Shown piece after piece: positions 20,777-29,731 of a stretch of 64,000 nucleotides of DNA (positions within the stretch are counted from its first letter, which is position 1; each line of letters begins with the position of its first letter). The notes beneath the pieces are model-generated. The model worked only from the letters and a program-made list of their open reading frames with translations. It was not told the origin of the DNA and did no database searches. Made by a program: the position numbers and the translations under genes. The stretch is from Paraglaciecola sp. T6c. GTDB lineage: Bacteria > Pseudomonadota > Gammaproteobacteria > Enterobacterales > Alteromonadaceae. The DNA lies in assembly GCF_000014225.1 (NCBI RefSeq), contig NC_008228.1, positions 4,340,001-4,404,000 of the forward strand, read 5' to 3'.

Positions 20777-20793
20777 TAGAAACAGCATCAAAA

Positions 20794-20819
20794 GAGCGTC
20801 TGTTTAGGCGCTTTTTTTT
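20794..20819 (+). terminator. Rho-independent terminator downstream of tal
   Basis: AGCGTC/GGCGCT forms a 6-bp stem (one T-G wobble) with a 6-base loop, followed by eight Ts. Confidence 0.75.
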
Positions 20820-20857
20820 ACTTTATAAAATCAAATTAACACCCAAAGGAGTCCTGC

Positions 20858-22501
20858 ATGACTGCGCTGACTGACACCCCTACTTGGCAAACGCTTGCTT
20901 CATTAGCTGAAGATGTTAAACAGCAACACATGCGCGACTGGTTCGCCAGCGATACCTCTCGTGCCAGTAAATACCAGCAAACGGCTTGCGGGATTGAACT
21001 AGACTTTTCTAAAAACCTGATCACTGATGATGTACTAAAAGCCTTGTTCGCTTTAGCCGATGAAAGCCAAGTCTCGCAGAAACGCGACGCGATGTTTAAA
21101 GGCGACATCATTAACCACACTGAAAAACGTGCGGTTTTACATACTGCATTACGTAACTTCTCAGGTGAGCCCGTTTATGTTGATGGTCAAGACGTCATGC
21201 CTGAAGTACTTGCTTGCCAAGACAAAATCAAAGATTTTGTTGCCAGTATTCACAGCGGCGAGCGTAAAGGTTACACAGGAAAAGCCCTAAAACAGATCGT
21301 AAGCATAGGGATTGGCGGTTCATTCTTAGGTCCTAAAATTATGTCTGAAGCTCTTAAACCTTATTGGTTTGATGGCGTTAAAGTGCATTTTGTGGCTAAC
21401 GTAGATGGCTGCCATATTCAAGATGTACTCGCGAACCTAGATCACGAAGAAACCTTGGTCGTGATGTCGTCTAAGTCTTTCACCACCCAAGAAACCTTGC
21501 AAAATACCCTAACGGCTAAAGACTGGTTCTTAAACGCTGGGGGCACTCAGCAAGATATCGCCAAACACTTTATCGCTGTGTCTTCTAATATCAAGGCTGC
21601 CACAGACTTTGGTATGGCTGAAGACAACATATTCCCTATGTGGGACTGGGTTGGCGGGCGCTACTCTTTATGGTCTGCTATCGGTTTACCGATTGCCCTA
21701 ACATTAGGTTATGACAATTACCGTCAATTGCTTCAAGGCGCCTTTGAAATGGATGAGCATTTCAAAACGGCTCCTGCAGAGCAAAACTTACCCATGCTGA
21801 CTGCATTGTTAGGTGTGTGGTATATCAATTTCTTTGGTGCCCAAAGTCACGTTCTTTTACCTTATTACCACTATTTACGTGGTTTCCCTGCGTACGTTCA
21901 ACAGTTAGACATGGAAAGTAATGGTAAGAATATCAGCGGCGACACCACAGCCGTAGATTACGCCACTGGCCCAATTATTTGGGGCAGCGAAGGGACGAAT
22001 GGCCAACACTCATTCCACCAGCTTATTCATCAAGGTACCTTGTTGATCCCCGCGGACTTTATGTTGCCATTGAATGTGCCGAACCAAGACAACACCCATC
22101 ACGCTATGCTGGCGTCAAACTGCTTTGGTCAAACCCAAGCATTGATGCAGGGTAAAACGTTTGATGAGTGTTATGCAGACCTTGAAGGTAAGGGTCTTGA
22201 TGAGGCCGAGAGAGTTAAATTAGCCACCCATAAAACTATGCCAGGCAACAAACCAAGCAATACTTTGTTGTTTGAACAGATGGATCCGAAAACCTTAGGT
22301 TCTCTTGTGGCCATGTACGAGCACAAGGTATTTGTGCAAGGGGCAATATGGGGTGTTAACTCGTTTGACCAATGGGGCGTTGAATTAGGCAAAGAACTTG
22401 GCAACCAAGTGTTAGATAAAATTGTTAACACGGATGCAGCCCTCGGTTTTGATAGCTCAACGAACGCCTTGATTGCACGCTTTAGGCAAGCCAATAGCTA
22501 A
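20858..22501 (+). CDS. pgi: Glucose-6-phosphate isomerase
   Basis: 547 residues. It interconverts glucose-6-phosphate and fructose-6-phosphate. The family signatures [16 protein letters not shown] and [16 protein letters not shown] and the sugar-phosphate loop [12 protein letters not shown] are present. A good AAAGGAG site precedes the ATG. It lies next to transaldolase. Confidence 0.97.
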   Translation: MTALTDTPTWQTLASLAEDVKQQHMRDWFASDTSRASKYQQTACGIELDFSKNLITDDVLKALFALADESQVSQKRDAMFKGDIINHTEKRAVLHTALRNFSGEPVYVDGQDVMPEVLACQDKIKDFVASIHSGERKGYTGKALKQIVSIGIGGSFLGPKIMSEALKPYWFDGVKVHFVANVDGCHIQDVLANLDHEETLVVMSSKSFTTQETLQNTLTAKDWFLNAGGTQQDIAKHFIAVSSNIKAATDFGMAEDNIFPMWDWVGGRYSLWSAIGLPIALTLGYDNYRQLLQGAFEMDEHFKTAPAEQNLPMLTALLGVWYINFFGAQSHVLLPYYHYLRGFPAYVQQLDMESNGKNISGDTTAVDYATGPIIWGSEGTNGQHSFHQLIHQGTLLIPADFMLPLNVPNQDNTHHAMLASNCFGQTQALMQGKTFDECYADLEGKGLDEAERVKLATHKTMPGNKPSNTLLFEQMDPKTLGSLVAMYEHKVFVQGAIWGVNSFDQWGVELGKELGNQVLDKIVNTDAALGFDSSTNALIARFRQANS

Positions 22502-22522
22502 TGCGTATTTGCAAATACCACT

Positions 22523-22550
22523 AAAAAAGAGACCCTAGGGTCTCTTTTTT
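22523..22550. terminator. Bidirectional terminator between pgi and the DUF2955 gene
   Basis: A perfect 28-base palindrome: six As, the stem GAGACCC/GGGTCTC around a central TA, and six Ts. It serves both convergent transcripts. Confidence 0.93.
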
Positions 22551-22599
22551 TTGCTGTTTTTTTTACTACCGATGTTAGGTGCTTATGTAGACTAGCATT

Positions 22600-23691
22600 T
22601 TATGTAGACCCGCTATCTAGAATAAAGCGCGTATTAGCGAATTTATTCAGTAACCTATGCATGCCATACACAGCTAGAAGCGTTAATACCACCGACACGG
22701 TGACAGAGGTAAAACGATAAAGGGCGTTGTATACTAGGTCTTGTTGAGGCGATAAATACTGGCCGAACAATATTCCCATAGTCGTCATCGCGCCAAAGCC
22801 TGCACCCGAGCCGCCGCCTTCTAACATATGATAGCGAGCAAACAGCATCACACTGATCCACAGGGCGATACTCACAAACCATAAGATCCCACTATGGTCG
22901 AGCAAAATAAACTGCCAAGCCAAACCAATGTTACAGCCCACCAATGTGCCTATCGCGCGATTTACCGCTGCGCGTCCTGCCCCATGCCAATTTAACGGAA
23001 ACAGAATCAACACAGATGACACCTGAGCCGATAGCGAGCCTTGTAAATCCAGCACTTGAAACACGATGTAGGATAACGTCGCCACGGTAGTGGCTAAAAT
23101 AACCTCATGTCGGCGGTTGCTGTCAGGTTTGTTTATCACTGGGGGCTTTGGTCTGGCCTCTACATCAGGGATCAGTAAATGCATTAACATGGCGACGAAT
23201 ACAGTGAGCACTGTGGCGGCCACATTCGACATCACCAAATCGCTTACCGATGCACTGCTGTAACTGGCGAAGTGTAGCTGCATTGATAAGCCCACCATGC
23301 CCACGGCGCCAAACAAAAAATTTGCCCCGTTAGACATGCAGCGAAACATAAAAGCGAAGATCATCACAACCGTAATCGTCATGGGAATGGGTTGATCGCC
23401 AAACATACCTTGCACCACAAATACAAAGGTAGTGACCAAGACGGCATTTGCCAGAAACTGGCGAATAATGTGACTGTTTAAAATCGGTACTAAACCCAGA
23501 AGCAACATGGGATACACCGTAAAAAACGTACCGTAATTCCAGCCCATTATTTTGCTGATGGTAAAGCCAAGTGTCGCGCCAAAAGCCACGCGCAAACATT
23601 GGCGCACTTCGTTGGCCGTCAACGCTCGGTGCGCAGGCCTACTGACGCTCCCTTTACGAATAAACGGTAATCTCAGTAACGATTTGGACAT
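22600..23691 (-). CDS. DUF2955 (FUSC-like) inner membrane protein
   Basis: 363 residues with about ten hydrophobic segments in two blocks separated by a polar linker near residues 175-190, the layout of FUSC/AaeB-like proteins. DUF2955 members usually sit next to an HlyD-type adaptor and are thought to work as aromatic-acid or drug efflux pumps. Here the gene starts 9 bases after the HlyD gene and ends a marR-hlyD-DUF2955 operon. The substrate is unknown. Confidence 0.8.
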   Translation of the reverse strand: MSKSLLRLPFIRKGSVSRPAHRALTANEVRQCLRVAFGATLGFTISKIMGWNYGTFFTVYPMLLLGLVPILNSHIIRQFLANAVLVTTFVFVVQGMFGDQPIPMTITVVMIFAFMFRCMSNGANFLFGAVGMVGLSMQLHFASYSSASVSDLVMSNVAATVLTVFVAMLMHLLIPDVEARPKPPVINKPDSNRRHEVILATTVATLSYIVFQVLDLQGSLSAQVSSVLILFPLNWHGAGRAAVNRAIGTLVGCNIGLAWQFILLDHSGILWFVSIALWISVMLFARYHMLEGGGSGAGFGAMTTMGILFGQYLSPQQDLVYNALYRFTSVTVSVVLTLLAVYGMHRLLNKFANTRFILDSGST

Positions 23692-23700
23692 CAGTTCAAC

Positions 23701-24765
23701 CTAGTATATGTAGTGAATGATGCTGATCACGTGGGCTTGCACTGCTCCCAACCAACTCGCTAAGCCACCCACAGGATGAAGCTGTACGGTCGCCCGTGCC
23801 CCAGAGGGCAATGACTTCAGCAGATCAGGCGCTTCAAGTAACGTAATATGCGTACGCATGTACTGGGCATCACGTACCCAACGATCTGAGTTTTCAGGAT
23901 TAGCCAATGAGCCATCAGCGCTTATCTGACCGTCTTTTACCCCGGCATCAATAGCTGATACTTGGCCGTCAAAAACACGCCCAGGGTGAGCATCAAATAC
24001 AATGGAGGCGAGATCGCCAATTTGCACATGGCTTAACGATTTTTCTCTAAAATCAGCGACAATGTCACCTTTCTCGACCACGACTGCGGCAACACTTGAG
24101 CCGGCTTGAGCGTAATTTCCAGGTTGCAGTTGTAGGTTTGTCACCCGCCCTGTTACTTGTGAGCGCACATCGGCGTAATTTAGCTGCAATTGCGCATTTT
24201 GCAGCGTATTTTCGGCTTGGCGAAGCAATAAGTTGTCATTGCCATCTTTACCCCGTTGAGCGCGATACTTGACGACGTCTGCCTGCGCAGCCTCGACTTG
24301 GGCTTGTGCAACCCGGTAGTTGGCCTTGGTTTGGTCGTATAGTTGACGTGAAACCGTGTTGGATTTAATCAAGCTTTCCACACGCTCTACTTCCAGCTTC
24401 AGCTCTTCCACGTCGGCCTTTGACGCTAAAGCCTGTGCCTCAGCTGCAGCAATAGATGCGTCAAGTTGTAGATTAGTTTGGCTGGCGCTTTCAACCGCCA
24501 ATTTAGCCTTGTCCACCGCAATTTCGTAAGGACGTTTATCTAGACTAAATAACACCTGTCCGGCTTCGACTAGCTGATTATTTTCAACCAACACATCACT
24601 AACCTGCCCGCTAACCTTGGAAGAAATATTCACCACAGGGTGCAGCACCCTAGCCTGAGTGCTAACGGGCATCCATAAATCTGCCGCTAAAAAGTAGGCA
24701 AACGACAAAGCAAACACAGCAAGAGCAATGTGTACCCAACGCTTAAACATTTGATCAGGTGCCAT
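23701..24765 (-). CDS. HlyD/EmrA-type periplasmic adaptor subunit
   Basis: 354 residues: an N-terminal membrane anchor (about 12-30), a first half-lipoyl segment (VSGQVSDVLVENNQLVEAGQVLFSLD), an alpha-hairpin coiled coil (about 95-190), the second lipoyl half (VRSQVTGRVTNLQLQPGNYAQAG) and a beta-barrel. This is the membrane-fusion protein of a three-part efflux system; no outer-membrane channel is in the operon, so it presumably uses a TolC encoded elsewhere. It is separated from marR by 2 bases. Confidence 0.9.
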   Translation of the reverse strand: MAPDQMFKRWVHIALAVFALSFAYFLAADLWMPVSTQARVLHPVVNISSKVSGQVSDVLVENNQLVEAGQVLFSLDKRPYEIAVDKAKLAVESASQTNLQLDASIAAAEAQALASKADVEELKLEVERVESLIKSNTVSRQLYDQTKANYRVAQAQVEAAQADVVKYRAQRGKDGNDNLLLRQAENTLQNAQLQLNYADVRSQVTGRVTNLQLQPGNYAQAGSSVAAVVVEKGDIVADFREKSLSHVQIGDLASIVFDAHPGRVFDGQVSAIDAGVKDGQISADGSLANPENSDRWVRDAQYMRTHITLLEAPDLLKSLPSGARATVQLHPVGGLASWLGAVQAHVISIIHYIY

Positions 24766-24767
24766 GG

Positions 24768-25250
24768 TTATTGTCCTCCCTCTGTTGGCTTATCCAGCAA
24801 AGCACAGGCATTACTTTCAATTTTTTTCAATACATTAAACATGCTATCAAGCTCTTCCTCGGTGATCCCGTCGGTTAACTGACTACGCACTTTCCCTACG
24901 CAACTTTCCAGTGTTTGCAGTTGTTCATTACCCGCGTCAGTAAACCACAAACATTTGCAGCGCTTATCACTCAGATGCGCACGTCGCTCGACCAAATTGC
25001 GTTCCACTAGCTGGTTCACTGTGCGATTTAGAGACGGCAGTTCGATTCCAAGCTCACTCGCCAGCGTATGTTGAGATACGCCCTCGCCTAGGGTTCTTAA
25101 AGTCATCATCACCGACCAGCGCGCTTCGGTCATTCCCATTGGCCTAACCGAATGGGATATAGCACTTCGCCACAGGCGAAATACACGCCCTAACAACCAA
25201 CCCAAAGCTGGATTATTAAGCTTTCTGTATTCACTGTTTTCACCCGCCAT
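24768..25250 (-). CDS. MarR-family repressor of the efflux operon
   Basis: 160 residues with a winged-helix MarR domain (about 35-135; recognition region STLASELGIELPSLNRTVNQLVE reads here as HTLASELGIE-LPSLNRTVNQL, wing at RRAHLSDKRCKCL). It is the first gene of the marR-hlyD-DUF2955 operon. Two TTAGC-NN-GCTAA palindromes lie 50-100 bases upstream of its start, so autorepression relieved by a ligand is the likely mode. Confidence 0.88.
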   Translation of the reverse strand: MAGENSEYRKLNNPALGWLLGRVFRLWRSAISHSVRPMGMTEARWSVMMTLRTLGEGVSQHTLASELGIELPSLNRTVNQLVERNLVERRAHLSDKRCKCLWFTDAGNEQLQTLESCVGKVRSQLTDGITEEELDSMFNVLKKIESNACALLDKPTEGGQ

Positions 25251-25300
25251 TTCGACCTCACATTTCTTCTGCCTTCTTTATCAGGGGAATGCAGACTATT

Positions 25301-25318
25301 TACTTAGCATGCTAAGTA
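25301..25318. promoter_or_regulatory. MarR-type operator 1 (perfect palindrome)
   Basis: TACTTAGCATGCTAAGTA is a perfect 18-bp inverted repeat about 50 bases upstream of the marR ATG, of the size and shape typical of MarR dimer sites. Confidence 0.75.
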
Positions 25319-25334
25319 TTATAGAGGCTAAAAA

Positions 25335-25354
25335 TTACTTAGCAAGCTAACTAA
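25335..25354. promoter_or_regulatory. MarR-type operator 2
   Basis: Core TTAGCAAGCTAA repeats the half-sites of operator 1 (TTAGC...GCTAA). Its centre is about 35 bases from the centre of operator 1, suggesting two dimers on the same DNA region. Confidence 0.7.
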
Positions 25355-25711
25355 TAATTTGAAACATTTAACACATAGTGCTTTACATCATCCTGCTAAA
25401 TAACGGCTCTGAGAATGAGCAGTGACGGACGCCATCACTAAATCAACGATAGTCGTTGTGCCCACGCTCGAAATGCGTAGGCACCTAGCGCAAACTTCGG
25501 ATGAGAAAGAATAGCGGGAGTAAAGAAAATAAACGGCTTAGATGGAATAGAACCCAGCGCCAATGCTACTGCGTCAGCAGCAGGGAATATCTGAATGCAA
25601 AACGAGTCATTAATTTAGGATTTTCGAGTCTAAACATACCCAGAAACTCAAACCTATTATTGCCAAGCGTAAAAAACTGAATAAATAATTGACGAAAACC
25701 GCCTTTTTTGG

Positions 25712-25726
25712 TGTTATATTATAACA
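25712..25726. promoter_or_regulatory. Zur box upstream of the ZnuD-like receptor gene
   Basis: TGTTATATTATAACA matches the core of the gammaproteobacterial Zur consensus (TGTTATANTATAACA) at every fixed position. It lies 36 bases before the receptor start. A TTGACG at 25689 is a possible -35 element, although its spacing to TATATT (20 bases) is long. Zur with zinc would repress the receptor gene. Confidence 0.85.
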
Positions 25727-25762
25727 TCACCAGCCAATCATAAGATGCAGTAAGGTCCTCAA

Positions 25763-27997
25763 ATGTCAGTGTTAAAACTATCCGCGTTATGCAGCGCGCT
25801 TATCAGTGCAGGCGTTTATGCCGCAGAAAAACCAATCCAAAAAGATGAACAAAGTATTGAGACCTTAGTTATCACTGCCAACCCCATTGGCCGTTCGGTG
25901 CTTGAATCCGCGACTCCTGTAACTATTTTAGGCGGTGAAGCATTAGATAATTCTCAAGCGGCTACGTTAGGTGAAACCCTCAAAGGTCTGCCCGGCGTTA
26001 ACAGTACCTACTTTGGTCCTGTCGCCAGTAGCCCAATTATTCGCGGTTTAGATGGTCCACGAGTTAAAGTATTGCAAAATGGATTAGACGCTTCTGATGC
26101 GTCTCGCGTCGGCCCTGATCATGTCACCACGGTTGAGGCCGCAACGGCCACTCAAATTGAAGTATTGCGTGGCCCTGCCACCTTACTTTATGGCAGTGGT
26201 GCAATTGGCGGCGTGGTCAACGTGGTAGATAATCGTTTACCTCGCGAGCGTCAAGAAGACATTAACGGTGAAGTGGCCACATCTTACGATACCGTGTCGA
26301 ACGAAAAGATGTTGTCAGGTGATATCAACGGTGGCGTGGGCAATTTTGCTTTTCATGCTGACGGTTTTACCCGTGACAGCGATGACTACGACATCCCTAA
26401 TGAAGCCAGTGATGCAGATTCTGACAGCATAGGTAAATTAGAAAACTCAGCCATTGATGCCACCGGTGGCACCTTAGGTATTGGCTGGATAGGTGACGAC
26501 GTCAATGTGGCCTTTTCATATGCCCGTTTGGATAACGAATATGGCATACCGGGTCATGAGCATGCACATGAGGAAGACGAGCACGATGAAGAAGACCATG
26601 ATGAGGACGATCATGACGACGAACATGAAGAAGAGCATGAAGAAGAAAGCGTATTTGCACGCTTAAAGCAAAACCGGTATCAATCTAGAGTCGATTGGCA
26701 AAACATTGACGGGCCATTTACTCAGGTACATTGGCTCAATGCATATACAGATTATGAGCACAGTGAAATTGAAGATGGCGCAGTGGGTACCACGTTCAGC
26801 AATGAAGCAAAAGAGTCTCGTTTATGGGCAAAGCATGCACCACTAAGTGGATGGGAAGGCGTGGTAGGTATTCATTACACCTCATCTGACTTTTCTGCTC
26901 TGGGGGATGAGGCATTCACACCCAGTACCAAAACCACCTCTACTGCGCTATTTATATTAGAAGAGAAGCAAACAGGCGCGTTCTTATGGCAACTCGGGGC
27001 ACGCTTCGAGCATACCAAACATCAGCCAGATAACACCTTTTTCGCTGAAGAAGAACATCACGAAGAGGAAGAGGAACACGAAGAAGAGCACGGCGAGATC
27101 AACTTCTCTGATGGGTCTTTTAACGCTAATAGTTTCTCAGCGGGTGTTGTGTACACCTTGAATGATAGAAGCTCATTGGCCTTCAACTATGCCCGCTCTG
27201 AGCGTGCACCTTCAGCGTCCGAAATATTTTCTAACGGCCTTCATATCAGCACAGGTACCTTCGAAGTCGGTGCGGGGTTTGATATTGAGTTGGACGAAGA
27301 CGGCTATGAATTAGTCCAGTCCACCAGAAGTGTTGAGAACGAAGTGTCAAACAACGTCGACTTAAGTTACCGCTATCACGGAGATACGATCACGGCTGAT
27401 GTAAGCTTTTTCTACAACGACATCGCTAATTACCTGTATGAGCAAGACACGGGACTAGACAGTGAACAACTGCACGGACACGACGAAGAAGAAGAATTAG
27501 AAGATGAGCACGATCATGAAGAAGAGGTTACGCCAGTGTTTATCTTCCGTCAGCAAGACGCGGTTTTATATGGTTTTGAAGCCCAGCTAGACTGGCACTT
27601 AAATGATAACCTGCGAATCGAGAGCTTTGCCGATTACACTCGCGCCAAGTTAGATGAAGCCGCCAGCGAAGAAGGTAACCGTAACGTACCGCGCATACCT
27701 GCAATGCGCCTAGGGATGGAGTTTCATTGGGAAACCGACGATTGGCATGCGGAGCTAGGAGCGACTCATTATGCCAAACAGAGTCATTTTGCATCATATG
27801 AAACCCAAACTGAGGGTTACACCTTGGTGTCAGCCTCGATGAATTACTACACCTCAGTGGCTGATTCAGATGTGACCTTATTTGTTAAAGGCAATAATCT
27901 GACTGACAGGGTTGCACGGGTGCATTCTTCTTTCTTAAAAGATGTAGCACCACTACCTGGTCGCTCTTTTGTGCTGGGTGCTCGAGTTAACTTCTAA
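25763..27997 (+). CDS. znuD: ZnuD-like TonB-dependent zinc receptor
   Basis: 744 residues: signal peptide (~1-20), TonB box/plug (~30-160; ETLVITANP, LKGLPGVNSTYFG, IIRGLDGPRVKVLQNG, VLRGPATLLYGSGAIGGVVNV) and a beta-barrel ending in an aromatic-terminated strand (VLGARVNF). Three extracellular-loop segments are extremely rich in His, Asp and Glu (about residues 264-295, 429-446 and 571-590), as in ZnuD zinc receptors. The Zur box upstream supports zinc as substrate. It stands alone, with a terminator shared with patB. Confidence 0.9.
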   Translation: MSVLKLSALCSALISAGVYAAEKPIQKDEQSIETLVITANPIGRSVLESATPVTILGGEALDNSQAATLGETLKGLPGVNSTYFGPVASSPIIRGLDGPRVKVLQNGLDASDASRVGPDHVTTVEAATATQIEVLRGPATLLYGSGAIGGVVNVVDNRLPRERQEDINGEVATSYDTVSNEKMLSGDINGGVGNFAFHADGFTRDSDDYDIPNEASDADSDSIGKLENSAIDATGGTLGIGWIGDDVNVAFSYARLDNEYGIPGHEHAHEEDEHDEEDHDEDDHDDEHEEEHEEESVFARLKQNRYQSRVDWQNIDGPFTQVHWLNAYTDYEHSEIEDGAVGTTFSNEAKESRLWAKHAPLSGWEGVVGIHYTSSDFSALGDEAFTPSTKTTSTALFILEEKQTGAFLWQLGARFEHTKHQPDNTFFAEEEHHEEEEEHEEEHGEINFSDGSFNANSFSAGVVYTLNDRSSLAFNYARSERAPSASEIFSNGLHISTGTFEVGAGFDIELDEDGYELVQSTRSVENEVSNNVDLSYRYHGDTITADVSFFYNDIANYLYEQDTGLDSEQLHGHDEEEELEDEHDHEEEVTPVFIFRQQDAVLYGFEAQLDWHLNDNLRIESFADYTRAKLDEAASEEGNRNVPRIPAMRLGMEFHWETDDWHAELGATHYAKQSHFASYETQTEGYTLVSASMNYYTSVADSDVTLFVKGNNLTDRVARVHSSFLKDVAPLPGRSFVLGARVNF

Positions 27998-28082
27998 GCG
28001 GGTCTTATACCAACACCATTAAATAATTAGCCACTCAGCGAAAATTTATTGGTATTGGTATTGGAATGGGTATTAATCCAAT

Positions 28083-28120
28083 AAAAAAGGCGCTAAACCT
28101 GCACGGGTTTAGCGCCTTTC
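28083..28120. terminator. Bidirectional terminator between the zinc receptor and patB
   Basis: AAAGGCGCTAAACC and GGTTTAGCGCCTTT form a perfect 14-bp stem with a 6-base loop and flanking A and T runs. Confidence 0.92.
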
Positions 28121-28141
28121 TCGTGTTTCTCTAAGAAAAGG

Positions 28142-29269
28142 TTAGGCTTTAAGACAGTTAATCGCTTGCTCTAGTTGTGAACGGGGGCAACCGAAATTTA
28201 TGCGCACAAACTGTTTATCTCCAAAATCGATACCGGGTGATGGCCCGACACCTTTTTCTTCAAAATATGTTTGAGGATTTTCCACGCCTAAGCCGCTAGC
28301 GTCGATCCAAGCGAGGAAAGTCGCTTGTGGGGCAATAACGCGTAAGCCGTCGATTTGGTTAATTTGCTCCACTAAGTAGTCACGATTAGCGCGTAAGTAA
28401 TCTAACTGGGCAGCCAACCAATCATCACATTGAGTAAACGCCGCTTCTGTCGCCGCTAGGCCCATTACGTTCACCCAAGGCACTAAACCTTGCCCCGCTT
28501 GAGTAAAACGCTGACGCACTTTAGCATCAGGAATAATCGCAAATGACGTGCCCAAACCTGCCACGTTAAAGGTTTTACTGGCTGCCATTAGGGTGACTGA
28601 GTTATTTTCTGCGCTGGCGAGCTTACCCGCAGGAATATGCTTCGCGTCTTTATCAAGAATCAGATCGCAGTGAATTTCATCAGAACATAGCATCACATTA
28701 TTCGCCGCGCATATCTCTGCCACGCGGGTAAGTTGAGCCTCGTCTAACACACTGCCTACTGGATTCATTGGGTTGCACAAAATAAATAAGGTGCATTTTG
28801 GATCTTTAGCGTGCTGCTCTAGCACATCGAAATCAAGCATCCACTTACCGTCCACTTCCACCGTGGGTACATCAGCACGCGCTAATCCATTCAGTTTTGG
28901 GGCCGCTAACATAGGTGGGTAATTTGGAGTTTGCACAATAACCTTGTCGCCGGGTTGGCAGAAAGCTTGGCACGCCATGTTAAAGCCAGGCACGACCCCT
29001 GGAGTCCATACCAACCACTGAGGCTCAATTTTCCAATCATATTGCTTGGCCATCCAATCAACCACAGCTTGAATTGCGCCAGCCGCGTGATTAGGCAAGG
29101 TGTAGCCAAGTAATCCATGTTCAGCACGGGCTTTTAATGCATCAAGAATAGGCTCTGCACAGCGAAATTCTGTGTCGGCAATCCACATAGGGAGAATATC
29201 TCGACCTTTGTAGCGTTCCCATTTGTAGGCATTTGAGGGGGTTCTATCAATAATTTTGTCAAACTGCAT
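28142..29269 (-). CDS. patB: PatB/MalY-type PLP-dependent C-S lyase (cystathionine beta-lyase)
   Basis: 375 residues, a fold type I aminotransferase of the MalY/PatB subgroup (opening FDKIIDRTPSNAYKWERYKG, LPMWIADTEF, CNPMNPVGSV, SDEIHCDLI). The PLP lysine lies in AASKTFNVAGL (about residue 232). Members cleave cystathionine or cysteine conjugates to give a thiol, pyruvate and ammonia. It is the last gene of a minus-strand run (GGDEF, polB, REC, patB), starting 19 bases after the receiver gene. Confidence 0.88.
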   Translation of the reverse strand: MQFDKIIDRTPSNAYKWERYKGRDILPMWIADTEFRCAEPILDALKARAEHGLLGYTLPNHAAGAIQAVVDWMAKQYDWKIEPQWLVWTPGVVPGFNMACQAFCQPGDKVIVQTPNYPPMLAAPKLNGLARADVPTVEVDGKWMLDFDVLEQHAKDPKCTLFILCNPMNPVGSVLDEAQLTRVAEICAANNVMLCSDEIHCDLILDKDAKHIPAGKLASAENNSVTLMAASKTFNVAGLGTSFAIIPDAKVRQRFTQAGQGLVPWVNVMGLAATEAAFTQCDDWLAAQLDYLRANRDYLVEQINQIDGLRVIAPQATFLAWIDASGLGVENPQTYFEEKGVGPSPGIDFGDKQFVRINFGCPRSQLEQAINCLKA

Positions 29270-29288
29270 AATTCAATACATCTCTTCT

Positions 29289-29678
29289 TTAAGCTGGACT
29301 AATTTTCTCAAGTAGTGTTGAAAGCTTCTGAGTAAGCTCATCAGAACTGAAGGGCTTAGCGATGAAATCTGTCACACCAAGGCGTTTGGCGCTCATTACT
29401 AAATCTCGGGTAGGCATTGCCGTTACCATCAAAAATGGGCAATTTTCCAACTTCACACGCAAGGTTTCTAGTATTTTAATACCGCTGACACTGGGCATTT
29501 GCCAGTCACAAATCACTAAGTTGATACGTTGTGCATCTTCGGTCAATAAAAAAGCATGGGCTTTAATACTGCTTGAAAAAGCGAGTATTTCACCACTGAC
29601 CAATTCCTCCACAATGTGCTCAAGCAATGTTAGCGTAATATCGTCATCATCAATTATCATTACATTTACATCGTGCAC
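29289..29678 (-). CDS. Stand-alone receiver-domain protein (CheY-like)
   Basis: 129 residues comprising a single REC domain: acidic pocket MIIDDDD, phospho-acceptor Asp in VICDWQMPSVSG, Thr in MVTAMPT and Lys in IAKPFSSDEL. There is no output domain, so it acts by protein contact. It lies between polB and patB in a four-gene run headed by a diguanylate cyclase gene. The partner kinase is unknown. Confidence 0.88.
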   Translation of the reverse strand: MHDVNVMIIDDDDITLTLLEHIVEELVSGEILAFSSSIKAHAFLLTEDAQRINLVICDWQMPSVSGIKILETLRVKLENCPFLMVTAMPTRDLVMSAKRLGVTDFIAKPFSSDELTQKLSTLLEKISPA

Positions 29679-29731
29679 ATTTTCTCCTTAAAATTGACTA
29701 CAACTGAAACCAAGGTGAGTCGCTTAGCTTA

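Larger units (their letters stand above)
25251..25762. other. Divergent intergenic region between marR and the zinc receptor
   Basis: 512 bases. The marR side holds two palindromic operators, and the receptor side holds a Zur box (separate entries). The middle part (about 25400-25650) encodes nothing I can support; it contains short inverted repeats such as TAG-GCAC-CTA near 25480 but no recognisable riboswitch or small RNA. Confidence 0.5.

Noticed and set aside
26555-26650. Low-complexity His/Glu-rich region as a frameshift or assembly artefact
   Set aside because: The frame stays open and the receptor is complete on both sides; three such segments occur at loop positions.
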